Shown here: piece after piece, positions 1 through 7,765 of the stretch
How positions within the stretch are numbered: position 1 is the first letter of the stretch
How the letters are laid out: each line of letters begins with the position of its first letter
Notes under the pieces: model-generated
The model's database searches: none
Told to the model about the DNA's origin: nothing
Seen by the model: the letters and a program-made list of their open reading frames with translations, nothing else
Assembly: GCA_913058295.1 (NCBI GenBank)
Contig: CAJXRD010000015.1
Span: forward strand, 1-57,020
DNA from: an uncultured Flavobacteriales bacterium
GTDB taxonomy: Bacteria; Bacteroidota; Bacteroidia; Flavobacteriales; Flavobacteriaceae
DNA: 57,020 nt
Reading direction: 5' to 3'
Position numbers and translations under genes: made by a program

Positions 1-14
1 TGTATAAGAGACAG
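1..14 (+). other. Nextera Tn5 mosaic-end adapter remnant
   Basis: The first 14 bases are the 3' part of the 19-bp Tn5 mosaic end used in Nextera library preparation. This is library adapter rather than genomic sequence. It means the contig starts at a tagmentation site. Confidence 0.95.
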
Positions 15-45
15 TACTTAATACTATACTAGAGATTTAACAATT

Positions 46-88
46 GACAATTTGTCTAGATAAGCTGCTTGATTTCAGTCAATTTGAC
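46..88. promoter_or_regulatory. two related near-palindromes upstream of clpB
   Basis: GACAATTTGTC (46-56) and GTCAATTTGAC (78-88) are two 11-bp dyads. They differ only at one symmetric pair of positions, and their centres are 32 bp apart, about three helical turns. They lie 85-127 bp before the clpB start. I see no CIRCE element, which in other bacteria marks HrcA control. An operator role is inferred from symmetry and position only. Confidence 0.35.
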
Positions 89-145
89 GCAATTTTTTAA
101 TGGTTTGGATTTTGATAATTCAATATTGAAAACAAAGTAGAACTA

Positions 146-157
146 CCACTTCGGTGG
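146..157 (+). promoter_or_regulatory. UUCG tetraloop hairpin in clpB leader
   Basis: CCAC-TTCG-GTGG forms a 4-bp stem closed by a C-G pair around a UUCG tetraloop, which is exceptionally stable for its size. It ends 15 nt before the clpB ATG, so it would sit in the 5' leader near the ribosome entry site. The effect on translation is unknown. Confidence 0.4.
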
Positions 158-172
158 ATAAAAATATAAAAG

Positions 173-2776
173 ATGAATCTAAATAATTATACTATAAAGT
201 CGCAAGAAGCCATACAGCAAGCGCAGCAACTTGCACAAAGCTATGGACATCAACAAATAGGAAATGAACATATTTTAAAAGCCATTTTTGAAGTTGATGA
301 GAATGTAACTCCATTTATTTTAAAAAAATTAAATGTGAATGTTGCAATCGTAAAACAAATATTAGAGAAACAATTAGAAAGTTTTTCTAAAGTTTCTGGG
401 GGTGATATTTTACTTTCAAGAGATACTGGCAAAACATTAAATGAAGCGAGCATCATTTCAAAAAAGATGAAAGATGAATATGTCTCCATCGAACATTTGC
501 TATTGGCCATATTTAAATCTAAAAGCACTATTGCTCAAAGTTTAAAAGACCAAGGTGTTACCGAAAAAGGTTTAACCTCTGCTATTGAGGAATTACGAAA
601 AGGCGATCGAGTAACTTCTGCATCTGCTGAGGAAACCTATAATTCATTAAACAAATTTGCTAGAAATTTAAATGCATTAGCTGCAGATGGCAAATTGGAT
701 CCTGTTATTGGGCGGGATGAAGAAATTCGTAGAATTTTACAAATATTATCTCGTAGAACAAAAAATAACCCAATGTTAATCGGCGAACCCGGCACAGGAA
801 AAACCGCTATTGCAGAAGGATTAGCTCATCGTATTATTGCAGGAGATATTCCTGAAAATCTAAAAGACAAGATTATATTTTCTTTAGATATGGGAGCATT
901 AATTGCTGGAGCAAAGTTTAAAGGAGAATTTGAAGAGCGGCTTAAAGCTGTAATCAAAGAAGTTACTTCTAGTGACGGAAATATTGTTTTATTTATTGAT
1001 GAAATTCATACTCTAGTAGGTGCAGGTGGTGGTGAAGGAGCTATGGATGCAGCCAATATATTGAAACCAGCTTTGGCTAGAGGGGAATTACGAGCTATTG
1101 GAGCCACTACCTTAGATGAATACCAAAAATACTTTGAAAAGGATAAAGCTTTAGAAAGACGTTTTCAAAAAGTATTTGTAGATGAACCGGATACCGAAAG
1201 TGCTATTTCTATACTTCGTGGGATTAAAGGCAATTACGAAACACACCATAAAGTCCGTATTAAAGACGAAGCAATAATTGCTTCCGTAGAACTTTCACAG
1301 CGTTACATTTCTGATCGTTTTTTACCAGATAAGGCTATTGATTTAATGGATGAAGCTGCTGCCAAAATACGAATGGAAATTAATTCTAAACCAGAAGAAC
1401 TGGATGTTTTGGATAGAAAGGTGATGCAAATCGAAATTGAAATTGAAGCGATTAAGCGGGAAAAAGATGAGAAAAAGTTAAAAATCCTTCGTTTCGATTT
1501 AGAAAACATAAAAGAAGAACGAAATTCGATTCATGCAAAATGGAAAAGTGAAAAGGTAGTTGTGGATGCTATTCAGAATCTAAAAAAAGAAATTGAAGAA
1601 TTTAAACTAGATGCAGATCGTGCAGAGCGAGATGGGGATTTTGGCAAAGTAGCTGAATTGCGATATGGAAAACTTAAGGAAGCAAATGAGAAACTTTTAG
1701 AATTTGAAAAACAATTGGCCGAAAACGATGAAAATGATTCGTTAATTAAAGAAGAAGTTACTACCGAAGATATAGCAGAGGTTGTTGCAAAGTGGACCGG
1801 AATTCCAGTAACTAAAATGTTGCAAAGTGATCGTGAAAAACTTCTAAAACTAGAAGAAGAACTTCATAAACGTGTTGTAGGACAAGACGAGCCTATTGTG
1901 GCTGTTAGTGATGCTATTAGAAGAAGTAGAGCTGGATTGCAAGATGATAAAAAACCAATTGGCACCTTTCTTTTTCTTGGAACAACTGGAGTTGGTAAAA
2001 CAGAATTGGCTAAAGCATTAGCCGAATATATGTTTGACGATGAAAATGCAATGACTCGAATAGATATGAGTGAATATCAAGAACGCCATAGTGTAAGTAG
2101 ATTAATTGGTGCTCCTCCAGGATATGTTGGTTATGATGAAGGCGGACAATTAACAGAGGCGGTTCGACGTAAACCTTATTCTGTAGTTTTACTTGATGAG
2201 ATTGAAAAAGCACATCCCGATACTTTTAATATTTTACTACAAGTATTAGACGAAGGAAGGCTTACCGATAATAAGGGTAGAGTTGCAGATTTTAAAAATA
2301 CGTTGATTATAATGACGAGTAATATGGGAAGCCAAATTATTCAAGAGAAATTTGATGCTCTAAAAAATATCGATACCGCTATGGAAGTTGCTAAAGTGGA
2401 AGTATTAGGCTTATTAAAACAAACGGTTCGTCCTGAGTTTTTAAATCGGATAGACGATATTATTATGTTTACTCCACTATCGGAAGAAGATATCAAACAT
2501 ATTGTAAGTCTTCAATTAAATAGTCTTACAAAGATGCTTGCAAAGCAAAATATCACGATTGATGCTACTAAGGAAGCTGTGGAATACCTTGCGGCCAAAG
2601 GATACGAACCTCATTATGGAGCGAGGCCAGTTAAAAGAGTAATTCAGAAAGAGATATTAAATAATCTTTCTAAGGAAATCCTTTCTGGTAAAATAACGAC
2701 AGATAGTATCATTTTACTAGATTGTTTTAATGGCACTTTAGTTTTTAGAAATGAAGATAATTTAGTTAATAGTTAA
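173..2776 (+). CDS. clpB: ATP-dependent chaperone ClpB
   Basis: ClpB is a cytoplasmic hexameric Hsp100 disaggregase that works with DnaK to rescue aggregated proteins. The 867 residues match the usual ClpB length. A Clp N-domain (about 1-145) is followed by a first AAA+ module with Walker A GEPGTGKT at 204-211 and Walker [11 protein letters not shown] long charged coiled-coil middle domain follows (about 400-540), which separates ClpB from ClpA and ClpC. The second AAA+ module has Walker A GTTGVGKT at about 603-610 and [11 protein letters not shown]. The start is the first ATG after a hairpin-bearing leader. The gene is monocistronic and ends at a strong terminator. No exact TAnnTTTG box is visible upstream. 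Confidence 0.97.
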   Translation: MNLNNYTIKSQEAIQQAQQLAQSYGHQQIGNEHILKAIFEVDENVTPFILKKLNVNVAIVKQILEKQLESFSKVSGGDILLSRDTGKTLNEASIISKKMKDEYVSIEHLLLAIFKSKSTIAQSLKDQGVTEKGLTSAIEELRKGDRVTSASAEETYNSLNKFARNLNALAADGKLDPVIGRDEEIRRILQILSRRTKNNPMLIGEPGTGKTAIAEGLAHRIIAGDIPENLKDKIIFSLDMGALIAGAKFKGEFEERLKAVIKEVTSSDGNIVLFIDEIHTLVGAGGGEGAMDAANILKPALARGELRAIGATTLDEYQKYFEKDKALERRFQKVFVDEPDTESAISILRGIKGNYETHHKVRIKDEAIIASVELSQRYISDRFLPDKAIDLMDEAAAKIRMEINSKPEELDVLDRKVMQIEIEIEAIKREKDEKKLKILRFDLENIKEERNSIHAKWKSEKVVVDAIQNLKKEIEEFKLDADRAERDGDFGKVAELRYGKLKEANEKLLEFEKQLAENDENDSLIKEEVTTEDIAEVVAKWTGIPVTKMLQSDREKLLKLEEELHKRVVGQDEPIVAVSDAIRRSRAGLQDDKKPIGTFLFLGTTGVGKTELAKALAEYMFDDENAMTRIDMSEYQERHSVSRLIGAPPGYVGYDEGGQLTEAVRRKPYSVVLLDEIEKAHPDTFNILLQVLDEGRLTDNKGRVADFKNTLIIMTSNMGSQIIQEKFDALKNIDTAMEVAKVEVLGLLKQTVRPEFLNRIDDIIMFTPLSEEDIKHIVSLQLNSLTKMLAKQNITIDATKEAVEYLAAKGYEPHYGARPVKRVIQKEILNNLSKEILSGKITTDSIILLDCFNGTLVFRNEDNLVNS

Positions 2777-2782
2777 GTTAAA

Positions 2783-2815
2783 AAAAATCCCTTCAGAATA
2801 TCTGAAGGGATTTTT
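2783..2815. terminator. bidirectional intrinsic terminator after clpB
   Basis: A perfect 15-bp stem (2783-2797 with 2801-2815) closes a 3-nt loop. It has T runs on both strands: five T on +, about eight on -. It can terminate clpB from the left and the reverse-strand lipoprotein gene from the right. Confidence 0.92.
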
Positions 2816-2877
2816 AATATAAGATTGCTATTCTTACTAGTAATTATCTATTGCAAAATAATTTTAGGTAGACAAAA

Positions 2878-3318
2878 TCAATTAAATAAAAACCCAAGGT
2901 CACAAGATGTAACTACAGTTCCTGAGGGTGTTTGCATCTCTTCAACTGTAAAAGCATAATGGTTATTACTATCACTGCTATTGCAATAAATTCCGTGACT
3001 TGTGGGTACAACTACAATGCCTGTAGATTCGCTAATTGTGTACATTTTACCTATACCTCTATCATTATTACAATCAAGTGGTCGGATATGGATAAAACTC
3101 CCCCAGGCAGCTTGATCATTAAATGAAAATTCAAATCCTCCAAATACGTTAGATGCACTAATATTACAATATGATGGCATTTGAAGGCCTTTAACATCTT
3201 TTGATTGATTTAAATTAATTTGTTCAAATTCATTTGCTTCATAAGTAGTTTCAATTAATTGATCACTACTACATGAGCACATAATGATTAATGCAAATAA
3301 TAAAATAGTTTTTTTCAT
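2878..3318 (-). CDS. orphan exported lipoprotein, function unknown
   Basis: This 146-residue protein starts with a lipoprotein signal (MKKTILLFALIIM, then CSCSS; lipidated Cys probably C16). It should be anchored in an outer or inner membrane after export. The reading frame extends 34 codons further upstream, but I chose this ATG because it places the signal peptide at the N terminus. The mature part is Ser/Asn-rich with several cysteines and has no family I recognise. An upstream GTAGG dyad (3368-3383) ends 50 bp before the ATG and is shared with three other exported-protein genes in this window. It is divergent from the TetR gene and could also be touched by the TetR operator. Confidence 0.7.
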   Translation of the reverse strand: MKKTILLFALIIMCSCSSDQLIETTYEANEFEQINLNQSKDVKGLQMPSYCNISASNVFGGFEFSFNDQAAWGSFIHIRPLDCNNDRGIGKMYTISESTGIVVVPTSHGIYCNSSDSNNHYAFTVEEMQTPSGTVVTSCDLGFLFN

Positions 3319-3367
3319 AAATAAATAATTTTTGGTTAATATATAGATTATGGGGAGCACAGTAAAT

Positions 3368-3383
3368 GTAGTGATTTTCCTAC
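3368..3383 (-). promoter_or_regulatory. GTAGG dyad upstream of lipoprotein gene
   Basis: On the gene strand this reads GTAGG-AAAATC-ACTAC, preceded by ATATATTTTTAC. It is 50-65 bp upstream of the lipoprotein start. It matches the dyads at 23478-23492, 35772-35787 and 47217-47232. The copy at 47217 shares nearly the same left flank. Confidence 0.55.
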
Positions 3384-3408
3384 GTAAAAATATATTTATC
3401 ATTATTAT

Positions 3409-3432
3409 TAAATATACCATTCGGTATATTTA
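3409..3432. promoter_or_regulatory. TetR-type operator, perfect 10+4+10 palindrome
   Basis: TAAATATACC-ATTC-GGTATATTTA is a perfect inverted repeat just upstream of the -7 box of the TetR gene. The ACC-N4-GGT core is common in operators of TetR-family regulators. Its position, overlapping the space between -33 and -7, predicts autorepression of the regulator and the thioesterase downstream. Confidence 0.8.
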
Positions 3433-3435
3433 ATG

Positions 3436-3443
3436 TATATTTG
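3436..3443 (+). promoter_or_regulatory. -7 promoter box of tetR operon
   Basis: TATATTTG matches the Bacteroidota -7 consensus TAnnTTTG. It lies immediately after the palindromic operator and 8 nt before the first candidate ATG. Confidence 0.75.
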
Positions 3444-3451
3444 CACTTTAA

Positions 3452-4057
3452 ATGTTCAATATGTTATCCAAATCTAAATTAACTTCAAAATTTATCATTG
3501 AAACTGTTGCCCCGATTTTTAACAAAAAAGGATATGCAGCGACCTCTATGTCGGATATTACAAATGCTACCAATTTAACCAAAGGAGCGATATATGGTAA
3601 TTTCGAAAATAAAGAAGCTTTAGCTATTGCGGCATTTCATAAAACTGTAAATGATTTATTAAAAAGGGTAGCTCTACATCAAGAACAAAGTAAATCCCCA
3701 CTTCAGAAATTATATTTAATTACTGATTTTTATAAGAATTATTATGATTTCAGCAAAGAGCTTGGAGGTTGCCCTATTCTTAATATTGGTGTAGACTCAA
3801 ATAATCAAAACACCACATTATTGATAGAAGTTAGAAATGTAATTACTAAAACCCAACAACATATAGCGAAATTAATAGATTGGGGAAAAGAAATTGGAGA
3901 GATTAAAGAAACAGTATCCTCTCCAGTTTTTGCTAAGCAATTGTATTCACGAATACAAGGCGCAATATTTATGACCTATACCATGGACGACTCAGATTAT
4001 TTAAAACAAACCATGGAGGAACTAAACGAATACATTAAGTCTGAAATAGAAAACTAA
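3452..4057 (+). CDS. TetR/AcrR family transcriptional regulator
   Basis: A 201-residue one-component repressor. The N-terminal helix-turn-helix (about 10-60) has the family signature: APIFNKKGYAATSMSDI, then the recognition part LTKGAIYGNFENKEAL. The C-terminal ligand-binding and dimerisation part (about 80-200) is typical in length. A second ATG three codons in (3461) is also possible, because the promoter box is so close that the first ATG would have almost no leader. The gene lies 24 nt before an acyl-CoA thioesterase, so the pair probably forms an operon whose ligand may be a fatty acyl compound. That ligand is inferred from context only. Confidence 0.9.
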   Translation: MFNMLSKSKLTSKFIIETVAPIFNKKGYAATSMSDITNATNLTKGAIYGNFENKEALAIAAFHKTVNDLLKRVALHQEQSKSPLQKLYLITDFYKNYYDFSKELGGCPILNIGVDSNNQNTTLLIEVRNVITKTQQHIAKLIDWGKEIGEIKETVSSPVFAKQLYSRIQGAIFMTYTMDDSDYLKQTMEELNEYIKSEIEN

Positions 4058-4081
4058 TCACTAAAAAAATATAATACAATA

Positions 4082-4567
4082 ATGAATACACTTCCAAAAC
4101 TTTTAGAAAGTAAAGTAAAAATTCGATTTCAAGATTGTGACCCTTTTAATCATTTAAATAATGCTGCATATATTAACTATTTTATAAACGCTCGTGAAGA
4201 CCAGATTTCAGAAAATTACCATCTGGATATTTATAAAATGGCTCGAACCCAAGGAATAAGCTGGGTAGTTGGAAGCAACCAAATTACCTATATAAAACCC
4301 GCATTTTTAATGGAAGAAGTGGTGATTAGCACCCAATTAATTTATTTTAATGAAACACAATTGCAAGTAGAGCTTAGAATGTGGAACAAAGATAAGACAG
4401 AAATAAAAGCTGTGATGTGGAGCACTTTTGTTCACTTTAATTTACTGAAACAAAAAAGAGAAGAACATTCTGATGACTTAATGCAATTGTTTACAACTGT
4501 TGTAAATCCAATTGAACAAAGAGTTTTTGAAGAAAGAATCCTTTCCTTTAAAAAACAGAAAGTATAA
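4082..4567 (+). CDS. acyl-CoA thioesterase (4HBT hotdog family)
   Basis: This 161-residue single hotdog-fold protein is expected to hydrolyse an acyl-CoA thioester to free acid and CoA in the cytoplasm. The N-terminal stretch RFQDCDPFNHLNNAAYINYF carries the 4HBT signature, with the catalytic Asp in D-x-F-N-H. A second part follows (ITYIKPAF, then VELRMWNKD). It sits directly behind the TetR gene and is probably under the same palindromic operator, so its expression should respond to that regulator. The substrate chain length cannot be read from sequence. Confidence 0.85.
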   Translation: MNTLPKLLESKVKIRFQDCDPFNHLNNAAYINYFINAREDQISENYHLDIYKMARTQGISWVVGSNQITYIKPAFLMEEVVISTQLIYFNETQLQVELRMWNKDKTEIKAVMWSTFVHFNLLKQKREEHSDDLMQLFTTVVNPIEQRVFEERILSFKKQKV

Positions 4568-4631
4568 TAGATTTCTTATTGTCTTCATATCAATATTATG
4601 AATATATTTACTTAAATATAAATCTGTTATT

Positions 4632-5150
4632 ATGAGAAATTTTCTGTTTCTATCATTTGTAATCGTTTTATTTTTTTCTTGTAAAACAGAAAAGAAGGAA
4701 GAAACAAATACGTTTAAAGAAACAACTATTTATTATTTAATAAGACATGCAGAAAAAGATAGAAGTACTTCTGGTCAAGACCCTATATTAACAGAGAAAG
4801 GACTTGAAAGATCCGTTAATTGGGCTAAAGTGTTCCGTTCAAAAAAGTTGGATCAAATTTATTCTACGGATTATAAAAGAACGCAACAAACAGCTTTACC
4901 AACAGCTACAGAAAAGAATTTAGAAATTCAAAGCTATAATCCAGATAAACTATATGATGAAGATTTTAATAGAGAAACAAAAGGAAAAACTGTTTTAATC
5001 GTTGGCCATAGTAACACCACTCCTGCTTTTGTAAATGCCATAATTGGCAAACAAAAATATGGTGATATAAACGATAGTGATAATGGAAAACTTTATAAGG
5101 TTAGCCTCACAAAAAATGATACTTTAGTTACAATTGAAGACCATAATTAG
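4632..5150 (+). CDS. histidine phosphatase family lipoprotein
   Basis: A 172-residue exported lipoprotein with signal MRNFLFLSFVIVLFFSC (Cys17). The mature domain is a small phosphoglycerate-mutase-like (SixA-type) histidine phosphatase. The RHAEK motif has the phospho-accepting His39, and a second catalytic His lies in VGHSNTTPA. YSTDYKRTQQTA is also family-typical. It should act on a phosphorylated small molecule or protein in the periplasm or at the membrane surface, but the substrate is not evident. It is convergent with the DUF6503 gene, whose stop lies only 4 nt away, and no terminator is visible between them. Confidence 0.85.
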   Translation: MRNFLFLSFVIVLFFSCKTEKKEETNTFKETTIYYLIRHAEKDRSTSGQDPILTEKGLERSVNWAKVFRSKKLDQIYSTDYKRTQQTALPTATEKNLEIQSYNPDKLYDEDFNRETKGKTVLIVGHSNTTPAFVNAIIGKQKYGDINDSDNGKLYKVSLTKNDTLVTIEDHN

Positions 5151-5154
5151 CAAA

Positions 5155-5916
5155 CTATAATATTTCCACTATAATATTTTCGGTTTCAATTTTAGACAAT
5201 AGTTTTAATTCTCCTTTTTCAAATAGTTTGTCTAAATCTTCTAGTTTTAAATCTAAAGATGCTGGTTTAAAGTTATTATAATCCACAAATCGAATTCCTT
5301 CTACAGTTCTTATATTATAAGCTTCTCTAAATCTTATCCCTCCCCCATTTGTAGCATATCTATACGCTAAATAATCTAAAGTAAAATTTTCTTTATGAAT
5401 CCAATATACAAAGCGATCATCAAAATCTGTCCCCCCTCCTTCTTCAGAAAAAGTGACTTCAATTTCATAATAAGTTTGTCCTTTTATAATATCCTCGCCT
5501 AATAACTTTTTATGTACTGCTGATGCATTTAGTCCAAAAGGTAATTGCGCAAAATAATGTACAGAGTTAACACCGTCACTAATATTAACCTCTAAGGAAT
5601 CTGGTACAGTAACTAAGGTATCGTTCTTATATCTTTTTAAACCTGAGTTCGATAAAACGTCATGAGTTTCATTTAAAGAATCGGTTTTAAATCGTTCTAA
5701 AAGATAATCCCCTTGTTCTCTTTTGCTTTTATAAATTCTATCTCTAAAAGTGAATTCGATAGCTGCCTGGTCACAATTACCCTGACAAGAAATATCTATT
5801 GCTTTGTCAATAATTGTTTGAGCTGTAAGCGCTTTTTGCTGGGACTCAACTTCTTTATTTTCTACACAAGATAAAATAAGTAAAAAGCTACTAAATAATA
5901 TAATTATGGATTTCAT
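5155..5916 (-). CDS. DUF6503-type lipoprotein
   Basis: A 253-residue protein with lipoprotein signal MKSIIILFSSFLLILSC (Cys17). The mature part has the look of outer-membrane lipoprotein folds that bind lipid (paired beta strands such as YYEIEVTFSEEGGG and VYWIHKENFTLDYLAYRY). I believe it belongs to DUF6503, common in flavobacteria, but this is from memory of the pattern. Function is unknown. It is divergent from smpB. Its own exact -7 box is 16 nt before the ATG, with a 12-bp palindrome next to it. Confidence 0.72.
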   Translation of the reverse strand: MKSIIILFSSFLLILSCVENKEVESQQKALTAQTIIDKAIDISCQGNCDQAAIEFTFRDRIYKSKREQGDYLLERFKTDSLNETHDVLSNSGLKRYKNDTLVTVPDSLEVNISDGVNSVHYFAQLPFGLNASAVHKKLLGEDIIKGQTYYEIEVTFSEEGGGTDFDDRFVYWIHKENFTLDYLAYRYATNGGGIRFREAYNIRTVEGIRFVDYNNFKPASLDLKLEDLDKLFEKGELKLLSKIETENIIVEIL

Positions 5917-5932
5917 AGGATTGTTTAGATTT

Positions 5933-5940
5933 CAAATTTA
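5933..5940 (-). promoter_or_regulatory. -7 promoter box of DUF6503 gene
   Basis: The reverse strand reads TAAATTTG, an exact TAnnTTTG match, 16 nt before the start codon. A TTG suitable as the -33 element lies about 18 nt further upstream. Confidence 0.6.
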
Positions 5941-5956
5941 ACTAATTAGTTCGAAC
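5940..5956. promoter_or_regulatory. perfect palindrome between -7 and -33
   Basis: AACTAATTAGTT (5940-5951) is a perfect 12-bp palindrome that overlaps GTTCGAAC (5949-5956), another palindrome. Both sit exactly between the -7 and -33 regions of the DUF6503 promoter, where a repressor would act. No candidate regulator gene adjoins. Confidence 0.35.
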
Positions 5957-6013
5957 AATTTCTTATGCCTTACATTTGATAGTTATAAAGAAAAGAAAAT
6001 AATTAAATAGTAT

Positions 6014-6021
6014 TATTTTTG
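6014..6021 (+). promoter_or_regulatory. -7 promoter box of smpB
   Basis: TATTTTTG is an exact TAnnTTTG match. It ends 5 nt before the smpB ATG, so transcription should start at or next to the start codon. Confidence 0.7.
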
Positions 6022-6026
6022 CTGCT

Positions 6027-6497
6027 ATGGCAATTCAGAAAACAGTTAAAATTAAAAATCGTAAAGCTCGGTTTGAATATGAAATCTTAGACCGGTTTAC
6101 AGCAGGGATTGTTTTGCGTGGTACCGAAATAAAAGCCATTCGGGAAGGCCAGGCATCTATTGCTGAAGCTTTTTGTGAGTTTAGTAATAATGAACTTTTT
6201 GTTATCAATATGACTGTTCAGGAATATTCACATGCTACTAATTTTAATCACAATCCAAAAAGTGAACGGAAGTTATTACTCAACCGTAGTGAGTTAAAAA
6301 AATTAGAAAAACAGGTTAAAAATACAGGCTTAACGATTATTCCTCTTTTATTGTTTACCAATGATAATGGTTTGGCAAAAATTGAAATAGCACTTAGTCG
6401 TGGTAAAAAACAATTCGATAAACGAGAATCATTAAAAGACCAAGATAATAAGCGGGACCTAAGTAGAATAAAAAAATCTTTTAATACTCATGGGTAA
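6027..6497 (+). CDS. smpB: SsrA-binding protein SmpB
   Basis: SmpB binds tmRNA and delivers it to stalled ribosomes for trans-translation in the cytoplasm. The protein has 156 residues, as expected. Family signatures are all present: KNRKARFEYEILDRFTAGIVL, GTEIKAIREGQASI, the YSHATNFNHNPKSERKLLL loop and the basic tail KKQFDKRESLKDQD. The promoter box lies 5 nt before the ATG, so the mRNA is probably leaderless. The last 8 bases overlap the downstream PNPOx-like gene, which suggests translational coupling. The tmRNA gene itself is not in the window. Confidence 0.97.
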   Translation: MAIQKTVKIKNRKARFEYEILDRFTAGIVLRGTEIKAIREGQASIAEAFCEFSNNELFVINMTVQEYSHATNFNHNPKSERKLLLNRSELKKLEKQVKNTGLTIIPLLLFTNDNGLAKIEIALSRGKKQFDKRESLKDQDNKRDLSRIKKSFNTHG

Positions 6498-7041
6498 GCA
6501 GTTTTCAGAAATACGTCCAGCAATTCAAGAATTTATCGAAAAGCAAAAAGTGTTTTTTGTAGGTACAGCCAGAACGGAAGGAAGCGTAAATATTTCCCCT
6601 AAGGGAATGGATTCCTTTAGAGTTATCGATAGTAAAAAAATTGTATGGCTAAATCTTACTGGGAGTGGTAATGAAACTGCAGCACATTTACTAGAAAATG
6701 ATAGAATGACCATTATGTTTTGTTCTTTTGAAGAAATGCCGCTAATTCTAAGGCTTTATGGAAGTGCCAAAATTTACCATGAGAACGACAAGGAGTATTT
6801 GAAGTATAGTTCGCTTTTTGAAAATTTTGTTGGAGCCCGACAAATTATAGAAATGGATGTGAATTTAGTACAAAACTCTTGTGGCTATGCAGTACCCTTT
6901 ATGGACTTTAAAGCAGAACGGTCGCAATTAAAAGATTCTGATAATAAAAAGGGGCGAGAAGGAATTAAACAATATTGGAAAGATAAAAACACCAAAAGTA
7001 TAGATGGGTTTGATACTAATATGAATATTAAAAGTAGTTAA
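6490..7041 (+). CDS. pyridoxamine 5'-phosphate oxidase family protein
   Basis: A 183-residue split-barrel flavin-binding-type protein. The N-terminal part (FVGTARTEGSVNISPKGMDSFRVID) and the following strand (KIVWLNLTGSGNETAAHLLEN) match the PNPOx-like fold. It lacks the full-length PdxH layout, so I do not call it a PLP-forming oxidase. A general FMN- or heme-binding oxidoreductase is more likely. Its start overlaps the end of smpB by 8 bp. Its stop overlaps that of the convergent pcm gene by 4 bp, through a shared TTAA. Confidence 0.8.
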   Translation: MGKQFSEIRPAIQEFIEKQKVFFVGTARTEGSVNISPKGMDSFRVIDSKKIVWLNLTGSGNETAAHLLENDRMTIMFCSFEEMPLILRLYGSAKIYHENDKEYLKYSSLFENFVGARQIIEMDVNLVQNSCGYAVPFMDFKAERSQLKDSDNKKGREGIKQYWKDKNTKSIDGFDTNMNIKSS

Positions 7042-7679
7042 TTTTTATCCTCTAAAAGCGGCACAAACCGAAATTCACCATATTCTTTTTTATCGAATTC
7101 TTTTGCAGATTTTCGGGTAAAAACTGTCATAATTTGAGATTTATCTCCAACCGGAATAACAAGCCTACCTCCTACTTTTAACTGTGCTAATAAGGGTTTG
7201 GGGACAAAAGGTGCTCCAGCAGTAACGACTATTCCGTCATAAGGCGCTTCTTCTTTTAAACCTATATATCCATCTCCAAAAATTAGTTTACGAGGTCGGT
7301 AGCCTAATTTTGGTAGAAAGATTTTGGTTTTTTTGAACAATTCGTTTTGACGTTCAATAGAAAAAACTTGAAGTCCCATTTCTAATAATACGGCAGTTTG
7401 GTAACCACTACCCGTCCCTATCTCTAAAACTTTATCCCCTTTTTTTAAATTTAATAATTCAGATTGGCGAGCAACTGTATAAGGTTGTGAAATAGTTTGA
7501 TCTGCCCCTATAGGAAAAGCTTTATCCACATAGGCATGATCAATAAAACCAGAATCCATAAATAAATGGCGTGGAATTTTATTTATGGCAGTTAAAACAT
7601 TTGCATCTAAAATGCCTTTAGATTTTAGGATTGCGACTAGTTTTTTTCGCATTCCTTTATGGGTAAAAGTATCTTGCAC
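7038..7679 (-). CDS. pcm: protein-L-isoaspartate O-methyltransferase
   Basis: This cytoplasmic SAM-dependent enzyme methylates isoaspartyl residues so that damaged proteins can be repaired. The 213 residues fit the family. Visible features are the N-terminal substrate region (FMDSGFIDHAYVDKAFPIGADQTISQPYTVA), the SAM motif VLEIGTGSGYQTAVLLEMG, and post-motif II YDGIVVTAGAPFVPKPLLAQL. The gene stands alone on the reverse strand. It is divergent from the oxidoreductase at 7766 and tail-to-tail with the PNPOx-like gene. Confidence 0.93.
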   Translation of the reverse strand: MQDTFTHKGMRKKLVAILKSKGILDANVLTAINKIPRHLFMDSGFIDHAYVDKAFPIGADQTISQPYTVARQSELLNLKKGDKVLEIGTGSGYQTAVLLEMGLQVFSIERQNELFKKTKIFLPKLGYRPRKLIFGDGYIGLKEEAPYDGIVVTAGAPFVPKPLLAQLKVGGRLVIPVGDKSQIMTVFTRKSAKEFDKKEYGEFRFVPLLEDKN

Positions 7680-7741
7680 TTCTTATTTTTTATTTCTTCA
7701 AAAGTAAGAAAACAAGGGTCAAAAAAAAGGATGAAAACTGT

Positions 7742-7749
7742 TATCTTTG
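7742..7749 (+). promoter_or_regulatory. -7 promoter box of Gfo/Idh gene
   Basis: TATCTTTG, an exact TAnnTTTG match, ends 16 nt before the ATG at 7766. It is likely the promoter for the forward run that follows. Confidence 0.6.
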
Positions 7750-7765
7750 TTCAAAATATATATCA

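Noticed and set aside
15-172. CIRCE/HrcA element before clpB
   Set aside because: No TTAGCACTC-N9-GAGTGCTAA or close variant is present.
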